Shown here: in pieces, positions 26,246-34,545 of the stretch
How the letters are laid out: each line of letters starts with the position of its first letter
How positions within the stretch are numbered: the first letter of the stretch is position 1
Origin: Bacteroidia bacterium
GTDB lineage: Bacteria > Bacteroidota > Bacteroidia > UKL13-3
Assembly: GCA_025454875.1 (NCBI GenBank)
Contig: JALONP010000006.1
Location: 1-64,000 of the forward strand
Reading direction: 5' to 3'
DNA: 64,000 nt
Translations under genes and position numbers: made by a program
The notes under the pieces: generated by a model
The model's database searches: none
The model's input: only the letters and a program-made list of their open reading frames with translations
Told to the model about the DNA's origin: nothing

Positions 26246-26854
26246 TTACTCCGCTTTTATATCTTCAAAGTTTACCTCAGGAGCTTTTTCTGCACCAGCA
26301 GTAGCTTCAAAGTATCCTTTTTTGTCGAAACCAAAAATACCTGCATACAATACTTGTGGAAACTTACGGATATAGGTGTTGTAGTCTTTAACCACCTCAT
26401 TAAACTTTTGACGTTCAACAGTGATACGGTTTTCAGTTCCTTCTAATTGTGACTGTAAATCTCTGAAATTTTCAGTAGCTTTTAATTGAGGATATTGTTC
26501 AGCAACCACCATTAAACGTCCCAAAGCTTGCGATAACTCACCTTGCGAAGATTGGAATTTTTGAATTTGCTCTGGAGACAATTTACTCGCATCAACTTTT
26601 ACTTGGGTAGCACTGGCTCTGGCTGCGATAACACTTTCGAGTGTTTTTTGCTCAAAATTGGCTACTCCTTTTACAGTGCTTACTAAATTAGGAATCAAAT
26701 CTGAGCGTCTTTGGTAAACGTTTTCCACCTGGCTCCAAGCTGATGATGTTGCCTCTTGCTTGCTTACCATATTGTTGTAACTGCCACAGCCGTTAAACAC
26801 CAACAATAACAAAACGCCTAAAACGGCTAATAAAATAATGGTTCCTCTTTTCAT
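26246..26854 (-). CDS. LemA family protein
   Basis: A 202-residue LemA protein with an N-terminal signal-anchor or lipoprotein segment (IILLAVLGVLLLLVFNGC) and the family core SAWSQVENVYQRRSDLIPNLVSTVKG, ENFRDLQSQLEGTENRITVERQKFNEVVKDYN. It is predicted helical and exposed outside the inner membrane. Function is unknown, but it clusters with TPM genes as here. The 162-base gap to the TPM gene is filled by a palindromic repeat that could modulate downstream expression. Confidence 0.92.
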   Translation of the reverse strand: MKRGTIILLAVLGVLLLLVFNGCGSYNNMVSKQEATSSAWSQVENVYQRRSDLIPNLVSTVKGVANFEQKTLESVIAARASATQVKVDASKLSPEQIQKFQSSQGELSQALGRLMVVAEQYPQLKATENFRDLQSQLEGTENRITVERQKFNEVVKDYNTYIRKFPQVLYAGIFGFDKKGYFEATAGAEKAPEVNFEDIKAE

Positions 26855-26985
26855 GTGTTAAATTGTTTTAAATTGAGTTAAAGCAAGGTACAAACTTTTA
26901 TCCAAAATTGTTGTCAGTGACAAAATGCCTTATTGATTCTCTGGTGAATTTGTGAGTTACACCTACTCCTTGTATTATTGCGTTT

Positions 26986-28056
26986 ATGATTTACAAAGCC
27001 GATTGTCGACATTTTAAGGGGCATATACCCTGCAAACCTCATAAACAAAATGGGTATCATTGTGATGATTGTTCGGCCTATGAGCAAATATCGAAACGTA
27101 TTCTCATTATCAAACTCGGTGCAATTGGTGATGTAATTCGCACAACACCTCTGGTAGTTAAGTTTCGCGAAGAATTCCCAGGTTGTAAAATTACTTGGCT
27201 TACTTGGACTCCCGATATTTTACCTTCATCTCAAATTGATGAAATTTTAAAATGGGACCACAACAGTATTTTGTATGCCCAACACAGCGCTTGGGATATT
27301 GCAATTAACCTGGATAAAGAAAAGGAAGCGGGAGCATTGCTCAAAACGATTGATGCCAAAGAGAAGTTCGGCTTTGTATTAAAGGATAATGAAATTCAAC
27401 CTATCAATGAATTGGCTGTTCATAAATTTATGACCGGCATGTTTGATGACGTGAGCCAAGCCAACACCAAAAGTTATTTACAAGAAATTTTTGAAATATG
27501 TGGCCATACACATCAAGGTGAACCATACTTAATGGATACACATGATGAAAAGGGCTACACATGGAATTTGCCCAAAGGCAAAAAAATTATTGGGATGAAT
27601 ACGGGATGTGGAGGGCGTTGGACCACCCGCTTGTGGAGCATAGACAAATGGGTGGAGTTGGTAGCATTGGTGAAACAACAACATCCGGATGCCGAAGTAT
27701 TGTTATTGGGTGGTGAAGCAGAAGATGTGCGCAACAAAGAAATCCAACAGCGCAGTGGCGCAACCTACTTGGGTTATTTTAGTTTGTACGAATTTATCAA
27801 TTTGGTAAATCAGTGTGAGTTGGTGATTACACAGGTTACAATGGGTATGCATATTACCTTGGCTTTGGGTAAAAAAATTGTGTTGATGAACAATATTTTT
27901 AACAAACATGAATTTGATTTATTTGGCAAAGGAGAAATTGTGGCTCCCAATAAAGCGTGTAAATGTTTTTACCGCGGCAGTTGTGTAGATGGTGTGAGTT
28001 GCATGGAAGAATTACCTGCAGCTAAAATTGCTGAGGCTGTGGGAAGGTGGATGTAG
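26986..28056 (+). CDS. Glycosyltransferase family 9 (heptosyltransferase-like) with N-terminal Cys cluster
   Basis: A 356-residue GT9-type enzyme of the GT-B fold, probably acting in LPS or surface glycan assembly. Seen are the N-domain start ILIIKLGAIGDVIRTTPLV and the C-domain nucleotide-sugar region KKIIGMNTGCGGRWTTRLWSIDKWVELV and QVTMGMHITLALGKKIVLMN. Before the fold is a 30-residue Cys/His cluster (DCRHFKGHIPC, HCDDC) and near the end a second (CKCFYRGSC, SCMEEL), suggesting a bound metal. The acceptor is unknown. Confidence 0.85.
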   Translation: MIYKADCRHFKGHIPCKPHKQNGYHCDDCSAYEQISKRILIIKLGAIGDVIRTTPLVVKFREEFPGCKITWLTWTPDILPSSQIDEILKWDHNSILYAQHSAWDIAINLDKEKEAGALLKTIDAKEKFGFVLKDNEIQPINELAVHKFMTGMFDDVSQANTKSYLQEIFEICGHTHQGEPYLMDTHDEKGYTWNLPKGKKIIGMNTGCGGRWTTRLWSIDKWVELVALVKQQHPDAEVLLLGGEAEDVRNKEIQQRSGATYLGYFSLYEFINLVNQCELVITQVTMGMHITLALGKKIVLMNNIFNKHEFDLFGKGEIVAPNKACKCFYRGSCVDGVSCMEELPAAKIAEAVGRWM

Positions 28057-28114
28057 TGATTGGTTGATTGAGTGATTGGGTAATCAAGTAATTCGCTGAT
28101 TATGGTTGATGATT
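28057..28114. repeat. TGATTG low-complexity repeat
   Basis: Directly after the glycosyltransferase stop come near-tandem words TGATTGG, TGATTGA, TGATTGGG and degenerate copies. It is non-coding and adjoins the CGCAGATT palindrome. Confidence 0.5.
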
Positions 28115-28122
28115 CTTTTTTA

Positions 28123-28181
28123 TCCCGCTGATAGCGCAGATTTACGCAAATCATCCGCGGTAATCAGCGAAATCTGCGGGA
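28123..28181. repeat. CGCAGATT-family palindromic repeat, second copy
   Basis: TCCCGC (28123-28128) matches GCGGGA (28176-28181), with CGCTGAT/ATCAGCG and CGCAGATTT/AAATCTGCG words between. It shares the word CGCAGATT with the palindrome at 26102-26187. It lies between the convergent glycosyltransferase and Ycf48-like genes, where it could also end transcription. Confidence 0.7.
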
Positions 28182-28185
28182 ACAT

Positions 28186-29283
28186 TTAATAGACAAGCTT
28201 GCCGATTTTACCTTTTGGACCCGCTAAAAATACGGATTTACCTTTTTTGGCCTTGCGAACTACGTGGAAGGGTTCGGAGGAAATTTTTGCATTAACCCAA
28301 AAATACCAATCCCGATTACATTTCGTTTTATTCATGTAAACACCTTGGGTTCCAACTGCTACATATTGTGTTTTAGATATCAACTCAATAGAGGATTTAT
28401 AATCTTGGTTCCCATATTGAGTTCTAACAATAATGCTGTCTTTATATAAGTCTCCGTATCCTTTGATAGTAACGCATGACGTGGGATTACTTGCACATGT
28501 ATCACATTTGTAATCTCCACCAACAATGAAGTAATTGTCTTTATTCAATTTAACAAATGAAAAGGCCCCCTGTCCATTATCGCCCTGTGGAAGTGGCAAG
28601 TTGAGAGATTCCCATTTTACTAAATGTCGAATAAATCTGGCTTTTGTCCCTCCTGTAACAATGCCATATTCATTTTTGCCCCAACACCTCAAACTTGTTC
28701 CACTTGCAGCAAAAACGGCTTCACCTTCCATGGCAATTGGTGTTTGCGAAGTATCTAATTCTTGCCACGTTTCGCCACCATCAGTGGTTTGCAGCAATAC
28801 AAAATGATTGTGAATAGGGTCTCCTACTAGCATACCACGTTTCTCATCCCAAAAATCCATGGCATCTAAAAAATAGGCCGAATCATTTTTGCGAAACACT
28901 TCTTTCCATGTTTCACCACCATCACTTGTTTTTAATATAAGTGCTGGAGTGCCGCTGCTCATTACAATAGCTCGTTTGGAATCAAATGCTTCAATATCCC
29001 TGAAATCACTTTTTTCGTACCCTTTGAGTTGTTTATACACAAATGTTTGGCCTCCATCAACGCTTCTCGCTATGGTTCCACGGCTACCACTTACCCAAAT
29101 GGTTTGATCATTTACAACACTCAATCCTCTAAAACTTGTTTTGTGCAAAACCACACCTTCACCTAATTGAAACGCGTTGCTATCAAGCACTTCAATTTTG
29201 TATTGTGCCCTAATTGTGAATGTAAAAGCAAAAACGAATAAGGTAAAAAAGCAGATTTGTTGCCAAAAATTATCTTTGCCCAT
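28186..29283 (-). CDS. Secreted Ycf48-like beta-propeller protein
   Basis: A 365-residue exported protein: a signal peptide (ICFFTLFVFAFTFTIRAQ) followed by repeated Asp-box/BNR-type blades (SVDGGQTF, TSDGGETW, TTDGGETW). It resembles photosystem-assembly factor Ycf48-like and sortilin-type propellers found widely as Bacteroidota secreted proteins of unknown role. A Cys pair lies in CDTCASNPTSC. No T9SS tail is seen. Its ATG abuts the start codon of the divergent lipoprotein gene. Confidence 0.78.
   Translation of the reverse strand: MGKDNFWQQICFFTLFVFAFTFTIRAQYKIEVLDSNAFQLGEGVVLHKTSFRGLSVVNDQTIWVSGSRGTIARSVDGGQTFVYKQLKGYEKSDFRDIEAFDSKRAIVMSSGTPALILKTSDGGETWKEVFRKNDSAYFLDAMDFWDEKRGMLVGDPIHNHFVLLQTTDGGETWQELDTSQTPIAMEGEAVFAASGTSLRCWGKNEYGIVTGGTKARFIRHLVKWESLNLPLPQGDNGQGAFSFVKLNKDNYFIVGGDYKCDTCASNPTSCVTIKGYGDLYKDSIIVRTQYGNQDYKSSIELISKTQYVAVGTQGVYMNKTKCNRDWYFWVNAKISSEPFHVVRKAKKGKSVFLAGPKGKIGKLVY
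29271..29278 (+). promoter_or_regulatory. -7 box TATCTTTG for the lipoprotein gene, inside the opposite gene
   Basis: Exact TAnnTTTG match five bases before the ATG at 29284, lying within codons 2-5 of the divergent gene. It is one arm of the palindrome centred on CATATG. No good -33 box. Confidence 0.55.
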
Positions 29284-29838
29284 ATGTTCAAATATATTGC
29301 TTTTGCCATTATCCTTTTAACATCTTGCACTGTTAACCAACAGCTAGGATACTTTGAAATGAAACCGTTTGTGCCCGTTGGGGTTAATAGGGTGAACCAG
29401 CCTTTGTATGTTCAATTCAGCGAGCGGGTAAGCGACCAATTTAATTGGAAACAAAGTGGTTTTACTTTTAATGTAACGCAGTTGCACAAAAGTTATTTGT
29501 ATGGAACAAGAATGGTATATGGTGATGTTTTTAGTGAAGTGCGTTTGTATCAACCAAATGATTATGGATTTATTTTATCTTACCAATTGCTAGAGCCTAA
29601 ATGGACATTTGAAGAATCCCTTTATACCGATAGTATCTCCATCTTAGAACCTGTATGCACAATTGCTTACAGCAGCAGTTTGTATCGCAACGAGTTGTTG
29701 ATGAACCAAACAAATGGTAGTGTGAGCGTTACCCAAAGCAGCCTTGGATCTTTTGCCAAACCTGATACCATCTTTAAGGAGGCCACCAAACAATGCTTGT
29801 CTAAAATAGCTGAATCGCACCTAAACCGTTTAAGGTGA
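29284..29838 (+). CDS. Hypothetical lipoprotein
   Basis: A 184-residue predicted lipoprotein (MFKYIAFAIILLTSC, cysteine at 15). The rest is unrecognised; it looks like a mixed beta protein with no motif I can name. I start at ATG 29284, not 29257, because the latter is a TTG in front of the -7 box. It may be functionally linked to the divergent Ycf48-like protein through the shared control region. Its stop touches that of the methyltransferase on the other strand. Confidence 0.65.
   Translation: MFKYIAFAIILLTSCTVNQQLGYFEMKPFVPVGVNRVNQPLYVQFSERVSDQFNWKQSGFTFNVTQLHKSYLYGTRMVYGDVFSEVRLYQPNDYGFILSYQLLEPKWTFEESLYTDSISILEPVCTIAYSSSLYRNELLMNQTNGSVSVTQSSLGSFAKPDTIFKEATKQCLSKIAESHLNRLR
29289..29296 (-). 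promoter_or_regulatory. -7 box TATATTTG for the Ycf48-like gene, inside the opposite gene
   Basis: Minus-strand TATATTTG is an exact TAnnTTTG match, five bases before the minus ATG at 29283 and within the first codons of the plus gene. It is the second arm of the CATATG-centred palindrome. Confidence 0.55.
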
Positions 29839-30561
29839 TTATTGAATAATAATGGCTGTTTGGTAATAGTTATTTACCCCACCCAATACTTCGTACTTGA
29901 TATAATACGATTTGACAAATACATCAAAAGCAAAAAACTCATGGTTTGGCACATTAAATTCATCAAACATAATGATGTCACCTGGTTTTAAGTATGGAGC
30001 TAAACTGGTTAAAACAAACAATGTAGAAGAGAATAAATCGGCATCCATATGCACCACCATTCGTTTAGAGTGGTCAAAACTCTTTAAAAATCCAGGCAAT
30101 GTTTGCTGAAACAATCCTTTGATAAATGTGCAACGTGAATCATCGGTTTTAGGAATACCACTTTCCATGTCACCCGCCTTAAACGCACCCCAATTTTCGG
30201 GTAACCCCTCAAAGGTGTCAAAACCATAAAACCTGGCGTTGGGGTTGGTTACTTTTTGTGCCCACCATAAAAATGAACCACCATTAAATACGCCAAACTC
30301 CAAGTAATTTACATCTGCTATTTTCTGTGAATCGATAATGTATTGATGCAATTGCTCCCGATCATTGTACTTAAAAGCATAAGTATAAAACGTAGAAAAA
30401 CCTTTGTGTTTATTCGTTGCAATCCATTTTGAAAGCTTGGCAATATTGGAAACAAACAAAAACAGATTGGCTAGTGGTAAAAACAAACGGTGCAATTGGA
30501 GCACAAAAAACAATCCTTTTATCTTTGCCGGAATCTTACTGTAACGTGGAATCAATAACAT
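29839..30561 (-). CDS. TylF/MycF-like methyltransferase
   Basis: A 240-residue class I methyltransferase. Motif I is NYLEFGVFNGGSFLWWA, followed by FYGFDTFEGLPENWG, typical of the TylF/MycF macrocin O-methyltransferase-like group, and metal-binding acidic residues in VVHMDADLFSSTL and IIMFDEFN. The hydrophobic N-terminus (FVLQLHRLFLPLANLFLFV) could associate with membrane. Family members often modify sugars or glycans; here the substrate is unknown. Confidence 0.78.
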   Translation of the reverse strand: MLLIPRYSKIPAKIKGLFFVLQLHRLFLPLANLFLFVSNIAKLSKWIATNKHKGFSTFYTYAFKYNDREQLHQYIIDSQKIADVNYLEFGVFNGGSFLWWAQKVTNPNARFYGFDTFEGLPENWGAFKAGDMESGIPKTDDSRCTFIKGLFQQTLPGFLKSFDHSKRMVVHMDADLFSSTLFVLTSLAPYLKPGDIIMFDEFNVPNHEFFAFDVFVKSYYIKYEVLGGVNNYYQTAIIIQ

Positions 30562-30640
30562 AATGCTTTAAGTAAACAGGCAATTATAACCAATAATCTT
30601 TACTTTGTGTTGTTGTTCCGCAAATTGAATCCTCTTAATT

Positions 30641-31198
30641 ATGTCAACTATCACCTTACATAACAAATCATTTGTACCCTATATCAAAGAAGAAACCATT
30701 TTAAAACGGGTTAAAGAACTTGCTAAACAGATTGAGAGCGATTACAAACAAGAGTCTCCGATATGTTTGGGTGTGCTTACTGGTGGTTATGTTTTTATAG
30801 CTGATTTAACGCGCAAAATCAATACGCCTGTCCAAGTAGTATTTGTTAAGATGAGCAGTTATAGCGGCACTCAAAGTGTAGGAAGCATTGATTGGCAATT
30901 GTCGGTTCCTGATTTGGTAACTAACAAGCATGTGCTTGTTATTGAAGATATTATTGATACTGGACTTAGCATGCAGCATTTGCTTTTGGCACTTGAAGTA
31001 AAAAAACCAAAGTCGGTGAAAATAGCCACCTTGTTATATAAACCAGATGCACTCCAATATCCGATTAAACCAGACTATGTAGGGTTTTCGATTCCAAAAG
31101 CCTTTGTGGTAGGTTATGGCTTGGATTATGATGGATTGGGACGCCACCTTCCTGAACTTTACGTTTTGCAAAAAGAAGTTGAAGCTGGCAAAGCATGA
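30641..31198 (+). CDS. hpt: Hypoxanthine phosphoribosyltransferase
   Basis: A 185-residue type I phosphoribosyltransferase for purine salvage. The PRPP-binding loop is VLVIEDIIDTGLSM, preceded by the flexible-loop region KMSSYSGTQSVG and followed by IATLLYKPDALQYPIKPDYVGFSIPKAFVVGYGLDYD, which forms the purine site. It is followed by adk and obgE, an order recurrent in Bacteroidota. Confidence 0.9.
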   Translation: MSTITLHNKSFVPYIKEETILKRVKELAKQIESDYKQESPICLGVLTGGYVFIADLTRKINTPVQVVFVKMSSYSGTQSVGSIDWQLSVPDLVTNKHVLVIEDIIDTGLSMQHLLLALEVKKPKSVKIATLLYKPDALQYPIKPDYVGFSIPKAFVVGYGLDYDGLGRHLPELYVLQKEVEAGKA

Positions 31199-31262
31199 TA
31201 ACTCTCTCCTATTTTGCTTGCTTTTTTTGCTTTACTTCGCAATCCGTAAATTCAACATTACC

Positions 31263-31847
31263 ATGTTAAACATTGTACTCTTCGGACCTCCAGGGGCAGG
31301 CAAAGGCACCCAATCAGCAAAGCTTATTGAGCAATACGGTTTGATCCATTTATCAACCGGAGACATTTTTAGAGCGAATATTAAAGGTGGAACAGAACTT
31401 GGCACCTTGGCAAAACAATATATTGATAACGGACAATTGGTGCCAGACGAAGTAACGATTGGCATGTTATCGAACGAGGTAAAAAAGAATGTTGATGCCA
31501 AAGGATTCATTTTTGATGGTTTCCCGAGAACACAAGCTCAGGCAAAAGCACTTGACAATTTATTAGAATCAATGCAAACTGAGATAACTTTAATGCTTGC
31601 ATTAGAGGTAGCGGAAGATGAATTGCGCAAAAGACTCTTATTGCGCGGAAAAGATAGCGGGCGAGCGGATGACCAAGACCCTGCGGTGATTCAAAAACGC
31701 ATTGATGTATATAATGCCGAAACTATGCCTGTTAAAGATTATTATACAACACAAAGGAAGTATAGAGGTATTGATGGGATTGGAGAAATCGAAACCATAT
31801 TTAAAGCACTTTGCGAAGCAATAGATGGAAGCGGAATAGGCAATTAG
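31263..31847 (+). CDS. adk: Adenylate kinase
   Basis: A 194-residue adenylate kinase that equilibrates ATP, AMP and ADP. The P-loop is FGPPGAGKGTQSAKL, the AMP site has LIHLSTGDIFRANI and GFPRTQAQA, and a short LID (RGKDSGRADDQD) shows it is the non-zinc short form. The long ORF from 31116 overlaps hpt in another frame; the ATG at 31263 begins exactly at the family N-terminus MLNIVLFGPPG. Confidence 0.94.
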   Translation: MLNIVLFGPPGAGKGTQSAKLIEQYGLIHLSTGDIFRANIKGGTELGTLAKQYIDNGQLVPDEVTIGMLSNEVKKNVDAKGFIFDGFPRTQAQAKALDNLLESMQTEITLMLALEVAEDELRKRLLLRGKDSGRADDQDPAVIQKRIDVYNAETMPVKDYYTTQRKYRGIDGIGEIETIFKALCEAIDGSGIGN

Positions 31848-31850
31848 GAA

Positions 31851-31930
31851 ATGAGATTATTTGATGATTAAAGTACCATCAAAAATCAAGTTTTAAAACA
31901 TTAACGCATCATCAAATTATCAACTCATCA
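31851..31930. repeat. TTTGATGAT inverted repeat
   Basis: TTATTTGATGAT (31857-31868) pairs with ATCATCAAATTA (31908-31919), 11 of 12 bases, with further A/T words outside. It fills the adk-obgE gap and looks like another dispersed intergenic palindrome. Confidence 0.55.
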
Positions 31931-31939
31931 CATTAAAAG

Positions 31940-32941
31940 ATGGCCGAATCAAACTTTGTAGACTACGTAAAAATTTGCTGCCGCTCTGGTAAAGGAGGCA
32001 AAGGGGCAATGCATTTTTTGCGTGATAAGCGCACGGCTATGGGTGGTCCAGATGGTGGGGATGGAGGCCGAGGTGGAAATATTATTGTAAGAGGCAGCAC
32101 CCAACAATGGACGTTATTGCACCTAAAATACCGCAAGCACATAATTGCCGAAGCTGGCGAAAATGGCCGTGGTGCAAACCAACACGGAGCAGATGGGAAA
32201 GACGAATATTTAGAAGTGCCGCTAGGAACCGTGGCAAAAGATGCAGAAACAGGAGCAGTTTTATTTGAAATTACGGAAGATGGGCAAGAAGAAGTATTGC
32301 TTTATGGAGGAAGAGGAGGTTTGGGAAATGCCAATTTTAAATCAGCAACCAACCAATCGCCAAGGCACTCGCAACCCGGTGAACCCGGAAAAGAAGAATG
32401 GAAAATTCTGGAACTGAAAGTACTTGCAGATGTAGGATTGGTAGGATTTCCAAATGCTGGCAAATCGACCTTGCTCAGTGTAATGAGTGCTGCCAAACCC
32501 GAAATTGCTGATTATCCATTTACCACACTTGTTCCTAATTTGGGCATTGTAGCTTACCGCGATTACAAAAGTTTTGTGATGGCTGATATTCCGGGAATTA
32601 TTGAAGGAGCGCATGAGGGAAAAGGTTTAGGAACACGCTTTTTGCGGCATATTGAACGCAATGCCACACTTTTGTTCTTAATTCCGGCTGATAGCAATGA
32701 TATTAAAGCAGACTACAATGTATTGTTAAAAGAACTCAAGCTCTACAACAAAGAGCTTTTAGACAAAAAAAGGCTATTGGTGATTAGCAAGAGTGATTTA
32801 CTCGATGATGAATTGATGCGTGAAATGAAAAAAGAATTGCCCCGAGTTCCACATTTGTTTATTAGCTCAGCAACTGGATTCAATATCCAAAAATTAAAAG
32901 ACAAGCTTTGGGAATTGGTGAACCAAGCTGCGGATGAATAA
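31940..32941 (+). CDS. obgE: GTPase Obg/CgtA
   Basis: A 333-residue ribosome-associated GTPase. The N-terminal Obg fold is glycine-rich ([24 protein letters not shown]), and the G domain carries G1 [10 protein letters not shown]3 DIPGI and G4 SKSD, with G5 in SSATG. It acts in 50S maturation and stringent response. It lacks the long C-terminal OCT domain of some Firmicutes forms. Confidence 0.95.
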   Translation: MAESNFVDYVKICCRSGKGGKGAMHFLRDKRTAMGGPDGGDGGRGGNIIVRGSTQQWTLLHLKYRKHIIAEAGENGRGANQHGADGKDEYLEVPLGTVAKDAETGAVLFEITEDGQEEVLLYGGRGGLGNANFKSATNQSPRHSQPGEPGKEEWKILELKVLADVGLVGFPNAGKSTLLSVMSAAKPEIADYPFTTLVPNLGIVAYRDYKSFVMADIPGIIEGAHEGKGLGTRFLRHIERNATLLFLIPADSNDIKADYNVLLKELKLYNKELLDKKRLLVISKSDLLDDELMREMKKELPRVPHLFISSATGFNIQKLKDKLWELVNQAADE

Positions 32942-32977
32942 GGTAAACCGCGGGTAACCAATAGATAAAATTGGTAG

Positions 32978-33007
32978 TTGTTAAAGTGTTTCAAACATGT
33001 ATTTTTG
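32978..33007 (+). promoter_or_regulatory. Promoter for the E2 gene: TTG-N19-TATTTTTG
   Basis: TTG at 32978-32980 and TATTTTTG at 33000-33007 are spaced by exactly 19 bases, a full match to the Bacteroidota -33/-7 layout. The ATG is about 54 bases downstream. Confidence 0.65.
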
Positions 33008-33060
33008 CCCATACCTATCAATGCATTGAGTATGCATTTGATTAATGAAAAAACTGAACT

Positions 33061-34407
33061 ATGGCTGATTTTGAATTAGTAATGCCCAAAATGGGTGAAA
33101 GTATTGCCGAGGCTACCATTATTCGCTGGACCAAAAACGAAGGAGATGCGATTGCTGCCGATGAAACAGTACTTGAAATAGCAACTGACAAAGTTGATTC
33201 CGAAGTGCCTTCTCCAAAAGCAGGTATTTTAAAGAAGATATTGTTTAAAGAAGGCGATGTTGTAGCCGTAGGTTCAGCAATAGCCATTATTGCCATGGAA
33301 GGTAGCGCAGCAGCGCCTAGTGCTCCTGCACCTAAAACGGAGCCAACTCCTGAAGTAAAAGCTGCAGTTGTAGAAGTTGAAAAAACCATAGCAGTTGCTA
33401 CGACAACGGCTAGCAATTCTAACAATAGCGGAGGGCGGTTTTATTCTCCATTGGTGCTCAATATTGCCAAGGAAGAAAAAATTGGGATGGCTGAACTTGA
33501 AAGCATTGTTGGTACGGGCAATGAAGGCCGGGTTACCAAAAAGGATATTTTAGCCTACGTTCAAAACAGAGGAACTGCACCTGTGGTTACACCACAACCA
33601 GTAGCTGCTGCACCAATTGTAACAATAGCACCAGAAAGTAAACCAACTCCGGCTGCGCCAGCAACTATACATCAGGCTCCAAAGGTTACCCTAATGCCGG
33701 GTGACGAATTGATAGAAATGGATCGCATGCGCAAACTAATTGCCGATCACATGGTAATGAGCAAGCATGTATCGCCACATGTTACTTCATTTGTAGAGGC
33801 TGATGTAACCAATATGGTTTTGTGGCGCGATAAAGCAAAAAAGATTTACGAAAAAAGAGAAGGTGAAAAAATTACGTTCACGCCTATGTTTGTTGAGTGT
33901 GTTGTAAAAGCCATCAAAGATTACCCGATGATTAATGTTTCGGTAGATGGACAACAGATTGTGAAACGTAAAAACATCAATATCGGAATGGCGGCAGCGT
34001 TACCTAGTGGAAACTTAATTGTGCCCGTTATTAAAAGTGCCGATAACATGAATTTGATTGGCTTAACTAAAAATGTAAATGACCTAGCCAATCGTGCGCG
34101 AGCGAACAAACTTGCTCCTGATGAAATACAAGGTGGAACATTCACCTTAACTAATGTAGGTGGCTTCGGTAACGTGATGGGTACACCAATCATCAATCAA
34201 CCGCAAGTAGCCATTATGGCTACTGGCACTATTAAGAAAAAACCAGCAGTGCTCGAAACTGAACATGGCGATGTAATAGCCATAAGGCATATTATGTTTT
34301 TATCATTGAGTTATGATCACCGTGTGGTAGACGGATCATTGGGCGGTTCATTCTTACGTAGGGTTGCGGATTACATGGAACAATGGGATTTGAATAGGGA
34401 AATTTAA
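33061..34407 (+). CDS. 2-oxo acid dehydrogenase E2 (dihydrolipoamide acyltransferase)
   Basis: A 448-residue E2 subunit. One lipoyl domain with the modified lysine in EIATDKVDSEVPSP is followed by an Ala/Pro linker, a peripheral subunit-binding domain (YSPLVLNIAKEEKIGMAELESIVGTGNEGRVTKKDIL) and the catalytic domain ending with SYDHRVVDGSLGG. The MGESIAEATI start and single lipoyl domain resemble the branched-chain 2-oxoacid group more than pyruvate E2. No E1 or E3 gene is adjacent. Confidence 0.88.
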   Translation: MADFELVMPKMGESIAEATIIRWTKNEGDAIAADETVLEIATDKVDSEVPSPKAGILKKILFKEGDVVAVGSAIAIIAMEGSAAAPSAPAPKTEPTPEVKAAVVEVEKTIAVATTTASNSNNSGGRFYSPLVLNIAKEEKIGMAELESIVGTGNEGRVTKKDILAYVQNRGTAPVVTPQPVAAAPIVTIAPESKPTPAAPATIHQAPKVTLMPGDELIEMDRMRKLIADHMVMSKHVSPHVTSFVEADVTNMVLWRDKAKKIYEKREGEKITFTPMFVECVVKAIKDYPMINVSVDGQQIVKRKNINIGMAAALPSGNLIVPVIKSADNMNLIGLTKNVNDLANRARANKLAPDEIQGGTFTLTNVGGFGNVMGTPIINQPQVAIMATGTIKKKPAVLETEHGDVIAIRHIMFLSLSYDHRVVDGSLGGSFLRRVADYMEQWDLNREI

Positions 34408-34504
34408 TCACCTGCTTTCTTCCTTTGAATTATTTTTATTAGCTGCATCATAACTGCTAAAAGATAGCGCTTATCGTTTCTTAACCTGTTACGCGAGTTT
34501 TTTG

Positions 34505-34512
34505 TACATTTG
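34505..34512 (+). promoter_or_regulatory. -7 box TACATTTG for the serine hydrolase gene
   Basis: Exact TAnnTTTG match 33 bases before ATG 34546. The longer ORF starting at TTG 34510 would begin inside this box, so it is rejected. Confidence 0.5.
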
Positions 34513-34545
34513 GATAAGCAAACTCATTTAACCAATCCACTTCGT

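Noticed and set aside
31116-31262. N-terminal extension of adenylate kinase
   Set aside because: It overlaps hpt in another frame, and the internal ATG at 31263 gives the exact family N-terminus.
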